Source: Opitutaceae bacterium
GTDB lineage: Bacteria; Verrucomicrobiota; Verrucomicrobiia; Opitutales; Opitutaceae
NCBI GenBank assembly: GCA_005787865.1
Contig: SXZN01000029.1
Coordinates: forward strand, 1-5,302
DNA: 5,302 bases
Direction: 5' to 3'
Under the pieces are notes generated by a model, which saw nothing but the letters and a program-made list of their open reading frames with translations, was not told the DNA's origin and searched no databases. The translations under genes and the position numbers were made by a program. Below, one piece after another: positions 1 through 4,828 of the stretch; the stretch's first letter is position 1; the number at the start of each line of letters is the position of its first letter.

Positions 1-947
1 CGAGCATGAGCGGTCACAATGCAGCCTTCTGCCCCCATGGATTCTTGAATAAATTTAATCCCATCCGCCGGATTCATAATGAACGCCGTGGTGGACAGCG
101 CGCCGGCCTGCAAACAAGTCGGCGCGATCACGGTTACTTGCCGCGCGCCATGCGCCACGGGATAACCCGTTCGCGGGTCGATAATATGTCCGTAACAAAT
201 GCCATCCACCGTGAACCCGCGCAAATAATCACCCGAGGAAGCCACACTCCGATTGGCTAAAGCGAGGCTCCCCCAACAGGCCACCCCGGGCCGCGCCGGA
301 TCTTCTAGTCCGATATGCCAACCGGGTTTGCCCGGCGCCGCGCCGATCGCATGAATATCATGACCAAAATCTACGAGCGCGCAGGTGATCTGATGTTCCC
401 GCGCAATCCCCGCGACCATATCCACCGCGTATTCTTTGCCCCAACCGCCAAAATCAAGCGCCATCCCCACTTCGGGTAAGCGCACTCGCCCGGGCGTCCG
501 CTCCACGCGGGCCCAACCAACGAGCCGCCGCGCCGCCGCGATTTCTGCTGGGGCCGGCACCCGCGGTACGGCCGCCTTATAATCCCACAGTCGCATGAGC
601 GGTAAAGCGGTCACATCCAATAACCCTTGGGTCATGAAATGCAGCGAATGACACACCTCGAGAAATTGCTCCATCTCCGCATCAATCTCCACCCAGTCAC
701 GGCCGGCCGCGGCGTTGATGCGCGAGACCAAACTATCTGGACGAAAGCGGGAGTATTTTGCTTCAAAGGCCGCCACCCAAGCCACCACCGCCCCTTCAAA
801 AGCCTGCGCCGCGACCGGATCAGCGCAGACATACTGCACTTCACATTGAGTCCCCAAAGCGACCCAGCGCAAATAACGCAATGGCTCCACGGCGCCCGCC
901 ACAGGGGCGGCCGACGGGCGCTTGGTCATTTCCGCGATGAGGGGCAT
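1..947 (-). CDS. apbE: FAD:protein FMN transferase, ApbE family (3' end cut by window)
   Basis: ApbE enzymes covalently attach FMN to a Thr/Ser of target proteins, using FAD and Mg2+. The frame is open from ATG 947 to the window edge, giving 315 residues; the C-terminus is missing. Family landmarks: DVTALPLMRLWDY (111-123), LDFGGWGKEYAVD (164-176), LVDFGHDI (191-198), and SSGDYLRGFTVDG followed by HIIDPRTGYPV (237-264). The usual metal-binding 'AD-A-(A/S)T' motif reads AGALST (281-286), so the expected Asp is Gly282. The N-terminus is hydrophilic, with no signal peptide or lipobox, although many ApbE proteins are exported. ATG 947 lies 12 bases after the DUF3570 stop in the same frame; no start is possible further upstream. 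ATG 929 is an alternative. A short GAG lies before ATG 947, otherwise there is no clear ribosome site. Almost certainly cotranscribed with DUF3570. Family assignment is secure; the substrate is not known. Confidence 0.93.
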   Translation of the reverse strand, partial: MPLIAEMTKRPSAAPVAGAVEPLRYLRWVALGTQCEVQYVCADPVAAQAFEGAVVAWVAAFEAKYSRFRPDSLVSRINAAAGRDWVEIDAEMEQFLEVCHSLHFMTQGLLDVTALPLMRLWDYKAAVPRVPAPAEIAAARRLVGWARVERTPGRVRLPEVGMALDFGGWGKEYAVDMVAGIAREHQITCALVDFGHDIHAIGAAPGKPGWHIGLEDPARPGVACWGSLALANRSVASSGDYLRGFTVDGICYGHIIDPRTGYPVAHGARQVTVIAPTCLQAGALSTTAFIMNPADGIKFIQESMGAEGCIVTAHA

Positions 948-959
948 GGACTCGGTTGA

Positions 960-2147
960 TTAACGCGTGAGCTTAAGCCCCACCGTGAAGGCATCGGCCT
1001 GACTAAAAGCATCCTGCCGCGTGACCCCATCCAGTCCGCGCGAGGTGTAGCGGTTGTAAGCGACATCGATCGCCACCCACGGCTTGACCTGCCAAATTAA
1101 CTTTAAGCCAACATCGATCGTTTGCATATGGGCCAAGCGGTAATCAGAGGAATAATAAGGCGCCATGCCCGTGCCCGTCTCACCGAGCTTCGGCTCGTAG
1201 CGTGTGACGATGCCCGCGGCATCCAAATTCGTATAATAAAAGTCGGCGGCCGACTGCCGGTACCAACGAATCGAAGGCTGCAGCATCAGCCGCTCGCTGA
1301 TTTTCTGAATCCACAGCAAGGACAGCGTGTGACTCGCGATGCCAAAAGAATCATGGTAGTAGCGGTAGGAAGCATCGATCGCCCCGCGCCAGGACTCGAT
1401 GTTATGATTGGCACCTAGAAAGACGCTGACCTTGTTTTTTCCCGTCGGCCGATTCTCCGGCACCGTGTAATAAAAGCCGGGATCAAGATTAAGCTTCCGC
1501 GTCGAAACGATCTTGTAGGGATCGCTCAGAAAACCTTCGGCCGCGCCCCAAGAAATGTTAGCCGTGACGGAGGTGTTTTTATCGACCAGCTGGGTCAGCC
1601 CGACCAGGAAATCATCAACCGTCTTAGGCCGCTTAATCGTCCAGCCTATCTTGCTCCCATTAATGATGTCATCGTTCCGCCCATAACCCAGCAGTAAGCC
1701 CGTGTTTTTATTATTAAAATCGGTGACCGTGTTCAGCGACAATCCATTCGAAACGTAATCACTTTCACGACTGTTGGAGACGCCCGCCGTGACGTTGAGG
1801 CGATCAAATTGATGCGACAAAGCCGCATCCCAAGCCTTGCGCCGATCATACATGGTCGCGAGCGGCGTGGCCGCCCCCGGCGTGCGCGCCAGCTCGCCCG
1901 TCGGCGTCGCCCCAGCGATCGAGTCGATGACGCCCATCAATTTGAAGCGAGTGGAGGTCGAAAGATCGGTTTCGATCAGACCATATTGGGAATCCACGCG
2001 AATCCGCTGGTTATCCTCCTGCCACGATTGCGCCTTAAAAGTCAGGCTCGTCTCCGCGCGAGCGGTCCGAGGAGACAAGAGCATCAAGAGGCCGGCTAAC
2101 AAAAGAGCGTGCGGCGAAAACGAAGGCTGCGGGCGTGCGGTAGTCAT
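960..2147 (-). CDS. DUF3570 domain-containing secreted, probably outer-membrane beta-barrel protein
   Basis: A 395-residue protein of the DUF3570 family, whose biochemical function is not established to my knowledge. Residues 1-31 form a signal peptide (hydrophobic core ALLLAGLLMLL, cleavage after ARA at 29-31). The rest is rich in Tyr/Trp/Asn with alternating polar and hydrophobic stretches such as WVAIDVAYNRY (363-373), as in outer-membrane beta-barrels. Family-like segments are DSIAGATPTG (75-84), RESDYVSNG (127-135) and FNNKNTGLLLGYG (144-156). The AGATPT stretch (78-83) resembles the (S/D)GAT-x-T flavinylation site recognised by ApbE enzymes. The last residues are LKLTR, not the terminal Phe/Trp usual for barrel proteins. 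ATG 2147 is chosen because it gives the complete signal peptide; no other Met precedes the hydrophobic core. The bases before it (TCTCCCT) are not a Shine-Dalgarno. The apbE gene follows in the same frame after 12 bases. Partners often seen with this family (DUF4266, TlpA) are not in the window. Confidence 0.88.
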   Translation of the reverse strand: MTTARPQPSFSPHALLLAGLLMLLSPRTARAETSLTFKAQSWQEDNQRIRVDSQYGLIETDLSTSTRFKLMGVIDSIAGATPTGELARTPGAATPLATMYDRRKAWDAALSHQFDRLNVTAGVSNSRESDYVSNGLSLNTVTDFNNKNTGLLLGYGRNDDIINGSKIGWTIKRPKTVDDFLVGLTQLVDKNTSVTANISWGAAEGFLSDPYKIVSTRKLNLDPGFYYTVPENRPTGKNKVSVFLGANHNIESWRGAIDASYRYYHDSFGIASHTLSLLWIQKISERLMLQPSIRWYRQSAADFYYTNLDAAGIVTRYEPKLGETGTGMAPYYSSDYRLAHMQTIDVGLKLIWQVKPWVAIDVAYNRYTSRGLDGVTRQDAFSQADAFTVGLKLTR

Positions 2148-2162
2148 AGGGAGAGTAAGATC

Positions 2163-2185
2163 TTAATCATGCATTAAATGATTTA
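2163..2185. promoter_or_regulatory. AT-rich dyad just upstream of the DUF3570 gene (possible operator)
   Basis: TTAATCAT (2163-2170), 7-base spacer GCATTAA, then ATGATTTA (2178-2185): 8-base arms matching at 7 positions, much more AT-rich than its surroundings. It ends 16 bases before ATG 2147 and could be a repressor site or part of a promoter. Nothing in the sequence identifies the binding protein. Confidence 0.3.
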
Positions 2186-2194
2186 GGCGATGGA

Positions 2195-2237
2195 GCGCGG
2201 CCAAAAATCGGCGCTATCAAGGGGCGTTGGGCCGCGC
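2195..2237 (-). other. Inverted repeat in the predicted 5' leader of the DUF3570-apbE unit
   Basis: GCGCGGCC (2195-2202) is perfectly complementary to GGCCGCGC (2230-2237), with 27 bases between. If transcription starts from the candidate promoter at 2255-2282, this stem would form close to the 5' end of the mRNA. There is no T-run after it on the minus strand, so it is not an intrinsic terminator. Confidence 0.35.
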
Positions 2238-2254
2238 GAATATCCAAGACACTT

Positions 2255-2282
2255 AAAATACTCCGCGAGAACCATGCGGCAA
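2255..2282 (-). promoter_or_regulatory. Candidate sigma-70-like promoter for DUF3570-apbE
   Basis: On the minus strand, TTGCCG (2282-2277) is followed after 16 bases by TATTTT (2260-2255). These match TTGACA and TATAAT at four of six positions each. The position, about 110 bases upstream of the DUF3570 start and downstream of the pheA end, fits a separate promoter for this pair. Such matches are common by chance, so this is only a candidate. Confidence 0.3.
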
Positions 2283-2378
2283 GCGATTTGCATGTTATCA
2301 CCAGAATTTCACCGCGGTCACTTTGCGAAGATCTCCTTTTCCCAACCTAGGGACAGCGTGCCGCCTATCGACGGGTCC

Positions 2379-2410
2379 GCGCTGAGTACCCGTCAGTAGA
2401 CGGGCAGCGC
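2379..2410. other. Strong bulged hairpin with a competing third arm
   Basis: GCGCTG (2379-2384), AGTA bulge, CCCGTC (2389-2394), AGTA loop, GACGGG (2399-2404), CAGCGC (2405-2410): 12 G/C-rich base pairs in all. GACGGGT at 2370-2376 can instead pair with ACCCGTC (2388-2394), so two folds exclude each other. There is no T-run after it on either strand, so it is not a simple terminator. It may be an RNA switch, an mRNA-end structure or an unrecognised small RNA. Confidence 0.55.
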
Positions 2411-2417
2411 CCACGCC

Positions 2418-2459
2418 AAAAAACTTGCCGCGTGCGCTCAGCGAGGAGCCCCGCCGGAA
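2418..2459 (-). terminator. Weak candidate terminator after pheA
   Basis: About 45-90 bases past the pheA stop on the minus strand, a G/C-rich stretch with imperfect complementarity (TTCCGGCG against CGCGGCAA, with GCTC/GAGC inside) is followed by AAG and six T (2423-2418). The stem has mismatches, so intrinsic termination is possible but poorly supported. The strong hairpin at 2379-2410 lies just beyond. Confidence 0.25.
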
Positions 2460-2504
2460 TTATTCAGGTGGCGTAAACGTCACCCATGAGCCGCTTCCGG
2501 CGAC

Positions 2505-3581
2505 TTACTTTCGGGCCGCCGGATAACTGCCGAGCCATTTAACGAGCGGACATTTGCGGCTCAACTCCTTGAGCGCCGCCTGCATCGCGGGATCATCGTA
2601 GTGTCCCTTCACATCGAGAAAGAAAATATAATCCCACGGCCGCAACCGGCTCGGCCGTGATTCGATGCGCGTCAGGTTAAGTTTACGCCGATTAAACGGC
2701 TGCAAGGCATGCAACAAAGCGCCCGGCTCGTGATGGAGTGAAACGAGTAAACTGGTCTTGTCGTGGCCGTTCCCGGTCGCCCCAGAAGATTCGCGGCCCA
2801 GAAAAACAAACCGCGAGGTATTATTCTTCAGATCCTGAATGTGGGTCGCGGCCACCGGCACGCCATAACGTTCACCCGCCAGACGCGGCGCCACGGCCGC
2901 CGCCCCCTTCTCTTTCGCGGCAATCTGCACCCCCCGGGCGGTGCTCTCTACATCGATGAGTTGGGCCTGCGGTAAATGCCGCTGCAGCCAACGCCGACAT
3001 TGGGCCAGTGCTTGATCCTTTGAGTAAACTTTTTTGATCTTCGCCAGCGATTCGCGCGACAACAAGGTGTGCTCAATTTCCTGATGTACCTCGGCGACAA
3101 TCTTCAACGGCGTCTCCACAAATAAATCGAGCGAATCCCGCACGGTGCCTTCCGTGGAATTTTCTACCGGGACGACGCCATAATCAGCCTCACCTTTCTC
3201 TACTGCTGTGAAAATATCCGCAATCGTCGGCATCGGCCGATAATCCACGCTCGAGCCAAACTTACGCAGCGCGGCGAGATGCGTGTTGGTCGCTTCCGGT
3301 CCGAGGTAAGCGATGCACAACGGCTTTTCGAGGGCCAGCGCGGCTGACATGATCTCGCGATAAATAGCCTGCACGGCGGCCGGCTTCAGCGGACCCTGGT
3401 TAGCCGCTTGCACGCGGCGCAGCACATCCGCTTCCCGCTCGGCCACATAAATACGGCCCCGCGCCCCGCGCTTAATCTCTCCAATTTGCTGCGCGCATTT
3501 TAAGCGAGCATTGAGCAGCTTGATAGTTTTTTGATCAAGGGCGTCGATCGACGCACGAATTTTGGCGAGTTTCTTTTTCAT
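2505..3581 (-). CDS. pheA: Bifunctional chorismate mutase / prephenate dehydratase (P-protein)
   Basis: Converts chorismate to prephenate and then to phenylpyruvate, the precursor of phenylalanine; cytosolic. At 358 residues it has the normal length of an AroQ-PDT-ACT protein. Residues 1-85 are the chorismate mutase helices, with Arg9, Arg26, Lys37 and the ERE at 48-50 aligning with the E. coli active-site Arg11, Arg28, Lys39 and Arg51/Glu52 region. Residues 88-265 are the dehydratase: YLGPEATNTH (92-101), DYGVVPVENSTEG (133-145), ESTARG (212-217) and NNTSRF (253-258). The last is the catalytic TRF motif with Ser for Thr. Residues 275-358 are an ACT domain with PGALLHAL (286-293) and ESRPSR (307-312), the usual site of phenylalanine feedback inhibition. 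ATG 3581 overlaps the aroF stop as ATGA with no Shine-Dalgarno, suggesting translational coupling. Probably controlled by the attenuator before aroF. Confidence 0.96.
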   Translation of the reverse strand: MKKKLAKIRASIDALDQKTIKLLNARLKCAQQIGEIKRGARGRIYVAEREADVLRRVQAANQGPLKPAAVQAIYREIMSAALALEKPLCIAYLGPEATNTHLAALRKFGSSVDYRPMPTIADIFTAVEKGEADYGVVPVENSTEGTVRDSLDLFVETPLKIVAEVHQEIEHTLLSRESLAKIKKVYSKDQALAQCRRWLQRHLPQAQLIDVESTARGVQIAAKEKGAAAVAPRLAGERYGVPVAATHIQDLKNNTSRFVFLGRESSGATGNGHDKTSLLVSLHHEPGALLHALQPFNRRKLNLTRIESRPSRLRPWDYIFFLDVKGHYDDPAMQAALKELSRKCPLVKWLGSYPAARK

Positions 3582-4633
3582 GACACAAGAGCAGTGGGCT
3601 TAGGGGAACGACGCAGAGCATGAAGTGCTTTCGCGCGTGTAATCAACTCCGCAAGCACCTTAGGCGTAATTGCCTGCTTCGGATCATCGCCCAGCCCGTG
3701 ACTCGGGCTAATATGCGCCTCAATACATAAACCGTCGGCTCCGTACGCCACCGCCGCCAACGCGCAGGCCGGCACATAAGTTGCCTTGCCCACCGAGTGC
3801 GAGGGATCAACCACCACGGGCGCCCAAGTGCGTTCCTTCAGGAGCGGCGTGATCGATTCATCCGGATGATTACGGTAACCATCCAACCCAGGTTGGGTGC
3901 CGCGAGGGCAAAGGATGACGTTGGGATTGCCAAAATTAACGATGTATTCTGCGGCCGAAATAAATTCGCTCAACGTGCCCAGATGCATGCCGCGCTTCAG
4001 GAGCACCGCCGTTTCTCGACCCGCAATCGCTTTACCCACCTGGCGCAGGAGCGAGTAGTTCAAGGCATTGCGCGCCCCGATTTGCAAAATCTGCACCCCC
4101 GCCCCCAGCGCTAAGCGCAGCTGCTCTTCATCCATGACCTCTGTATCTACCGGCAAGCCGGTGCGGCGGGAACCCTCCATTAAAATATCAAGCGAGCGAT
4201 TATCCCCCTGAAATGCATAGGGATTCGTCCGCGGCTTCCACACCCCACCACGCAGAGCATGCGCCCCGGCTTCCTTCACCGCGTGAGCCGTTTCGTAAAA
4301 ATAATTAGGGTTTTTTGGGTCAATGGTGCACAAGCCGGCCATCACCAGCAGCTCGTCACCCAAGGTAACCCCGCCCACTTTCACCCGGTGCCGCGCCAGA
4401 TCGGATTTAATATCCATTAACTTGTGCGGCGATTGAATGGTGTCGACGCGGTCAACGAAGGCCAGCCCCTCGAGGCGACTGATCATTAAATCGTGCCGCT
4501 CATCACCCACGATGGCATAGATCGTTCGCACGTCGCCGACGATCGGCTGAATGCGGCAGCCAAACTCAGCGACGATTGCGGTGAGCGCAGCAACTTCGAC
4601 TTCGGTGAGACGATTATTTTTTGGCAGGATCAT
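3578..4633 (-). CDS. aroF: 3-deoxy-7-phosphoheptulonate (DAHP) synthase, type I beta, with N-terminal regulatory domain
   Basis: Condenses phosphoenolpyruvate with erythrose 4-phosphate, the first step of the shikimate pathway; cytosolic. The 351 residues align over their length with Thermotoga-type DAHP synthase. Residues 1-75 are a ferredoxin-like regulatory domain, a site for aromatic feedback in relatives. The TIM-barrel catalytic domain follows, with ALRGGVWKPRTNPYAFQG (126-143), IGARN (185-189), LLKRG (211-215), ILCPRG (240-245), DPSHS (276-280) and IEAH (304-307). Expected metal ligands are Cys102, His279, Glu305 and Asp317. The usual AGPC motif around the Cys is AGLC (99-102), Leu in place of Pro. 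The start fits the family N-terminus (MILPKN against MIVVLK), but there is no Shine-Dalgarno: ACTCCCCACC precedes the ATG. pheA overlaps the end by 4 bases, so the two form an operon. A terminator lies only 11 bases upstream of the start codon, implying control by attenuation. Confidence 0.95.
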   Translation of the reverse strand: MILPKNNRLTEVEVAALTAIVAEFGCRIQPIVGDVRTIYAIVGDERHDLMISRLEGLAFVDRVDTIQSPHKLMDIKSDLARHRVKVGGVTLGDELLVMAGLCTIDPKNPNYFYETAHAVKEAGAHALRGGVWKPRTNPYAFQGDNRSLDILMEGSRRTGLPVDTEVMDEEQLRLALGAGVQILQIGARNALNYSLLRQVGKAIAGRETAVLLKRGMHLGTLSEFISAAEYIVNFGNPNVILCPRGTQPGLDGYRNHPDESITPLLKERTWAPVVVDPSHSVGKATYVPACALAAVAYGADGLCIEAHISPSHGLGDDPKQAITPKVLAELITRAKALHALRRSPKPTALVS

Positions 4634-4644
4634 GGTGGGGAGTT

Positions 4645-4674
4645 AAAACAAAAAAGCCGCCCAGTGGGGCGGCT
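4645..4674 (-). terminator. Intrinsic terminator in the aroF leader (attenuator terminator)
   Basis: On the minus strand GCCGCCC (4673-4667), loop CACT, GGGCGGC (4662-4656) form a perfect 7-bp stem, with an extra A-T pair at the base, followed by TTTTTTGTTTT (4655-4645). This is a textbook rho-independent terminator. It sits between the upstream genes and aroF, ending 11 bases before ATG 4633 and starting 26 bases after the leader stop codon. That placement favours a regulated terminator inside the aroF leader, though it could also serve simply as the end of the upstream oxidoreductase transcript. Confidence 0.92.
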
Positions 4675-4700
4675 CCTTTGCAAATTAATTCTGGTTGAGA

Positions 4701-4790
4701 TCAGAGTTTGCGTGGGGACATGCCGCCGGAGTTTTGCGGGGTAAAATAACCCGCAAAGCTAAAGTAAAAATTGGCGACAAAGCAATTCAT
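4701..4790 (-). CDS. Putative Phe/Tyr-rich leader peptide (29 aa) of the aroF-pheA attenuator
   Basis: ATG 4790 opens a 29-codon frame ending in TGA at 4703-4701. Residues 4-16 read FVANFYFSFAGYF: five Phe (all TTT, codons 4, 8, 10, 12, 16) and two Tyr (codons 9 and 15). This resembles in kind the E. coli PheL leader peptide upstream of pheA. The genes behind it make DAHP and phenylpyruvate, and an intrinsic terminator follows 26 bases after its stop. The C-terminal half (TPQNSGG to RKL) is not aromatic but its codons contain the proposed antiterminator strand (GGC GGC, codons 22-23). No Shine-Dalgarno precedes the ATG. If the TTGACA at 4828-4823 is the -35 box, the mRNA would start within a few bases of the ATG and be leaderless. 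The peptide itself probably has no function; its translation is the sensor. The caveat is that this stretch is T-rich, which raises TTT codons by chance. Confidence 0.72.
   Translation of the reverse strand: MNCFVANFYFSFAGYFTPQNSGGMSPRKL
4733..4757 (-). other. 8-bp hairpin overlapping the leader-peptide codons
   Basis: TTTGCGGG (4757-4750) and CCCGCAAA (4740-4733) are perfectly complementary around the 9-base loop TTATTTTAC. The 5' arm contains Phe codon 12 and the loop contains Tyr15 and Phe16, so a ribosome stalled there prevents folding. It may act as the pause hairpin that couples polymerase to the leading ribosome, or may assist formation of the neighbouring 1:2 pairing. Confidence 0.6.
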
Positions 4791-4798
4791 CGGATGGC

Positions 4799-4828
4799 AT
4801 TGGTGGCGAGCGGCCGGATGACTGTCAA
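4799..4828 (-). promoter_or_regulatory. Candidate promoter of the attenuator-aroF-pheA operon
   Basis: A perfect TTGACA (-35) lies at 4828-4823 on the minus strand, overlapping the stop codon of the upstream gene. At 17-18 bases spacing the -10 position holds only CACCAA or ACCAAT (4805-4799), a poor match to TATAAT, so an activator or another sigma preference would be needed. Transcription would begin around 4793-4790, at the leader ATG. A 7-bp inverted repeat (GGCATTG 4832-4826; CAATGCC 4802-4796) overlaps both boxes, and a 10-base direct repeat CGGCCGCTCG lies on each side of the -35 (4842-4833 and 4816-4807). Read-through from the upstream gene is the alternative source of transcripts. 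Confidence 0.4.

Larger units (their letters stand above)
2148..2504. other. 357-base gene-free, structured intergenic region
   Basis: This gap lies between the pheA stop and the DUF3570 start. No reading frame in it looks like a protein: the longest, on the plus strand at 2190-2399, has a composition with no recognisable motif, and I found no DUF4266-like Cys-rich lipoprotein. It holds several inverted repeats (2379-2410, 2195-2237, 2163-2185), a weak possible terminator for pheA and a possible promoter for DUF3570-apbE, each listed separately. It therefore probably contains the end of the aro-phe transcription unit and the 5' leader of the DUF3570 unit. Confidence 0.6.
4634..4790 (-). promoter_or_regulatory. 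Predicted leader-peptide transcription attenuator of the aroF-pheA operon
   Basis: This stretch contains a Phe/Tyr-rich short reading frame, a perfect 8-bp hairpin overlapping it, and an intrinsic terminator directly before aroF. Competing pairings are visible on the minus-strand RNA: segment 1 TGTCGCC (4779-4773) with segment 2 GGCGGCA (4727-4721, one G-U pair); segment 2 GGCGGC with segment 3 GCCGCC (4673-4668); segment 3 with segment 4 (the terminator). This is the 1:2, 2:3, 3:4 logic of the enteric phe and trp attenuators. A ribosome stalled on Phe codons 4-16 would cover segment 1 or the 4733-4757 hairpin and leave segment 2 free to block the terminator. The fold is deduced by eye; the regulation is inference. 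Confidence 0.75.

Noticed and set aside
1122..2166. Several plus-strand open frames across the DUF3570 gene, and others opposite aroF, pheA and apbE
   Set aside because: They are antisense shadows of convincingly coding minus-strand genes in GC-rich DNA, with no motifs of their own.
2144..2170. Eight-codon minus-strand frame (MIKILLSL) whose stop overlaps the DUF3570 start as TATGA
   Set aside because: It could couple translation, but it has no ribosome site and is too short to distinguish from chance.
2295..2320. GGTGAAATTC on the minus strand, resembling part of the FMN riboswitch core upstream of a flavin-related operon
   Set aside because: The other conserved FMN-riboswitch segments and the multi-stem arrangement are absent; a ten-base match is not enough.
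2190..2399. 69-codon plus-strand frame in the gap between pheA and the DUF3570 gene
   Set aside because: No ribosome site, no recognisable motif, no hydrophobic or structured pattern, and it runs through the strong hairpin at 2379-2410. It looks like a chance open frame.
2481..2506. Hairpin GCCG-GAAG-CGGC right after the pheA stop as a terminator
   Set aside because: Only four perfect pairs in the core and no T-run follows on the minus strand.
4758..4799. Alternative 13-codon frame from ATG 4799 (MPSDELLCRQFLL) as the leader peptide
   Set aside because: It has a single Phe and stops before the hairpin and the antiterminator strand; the 4790 frame fits attenuation far better.
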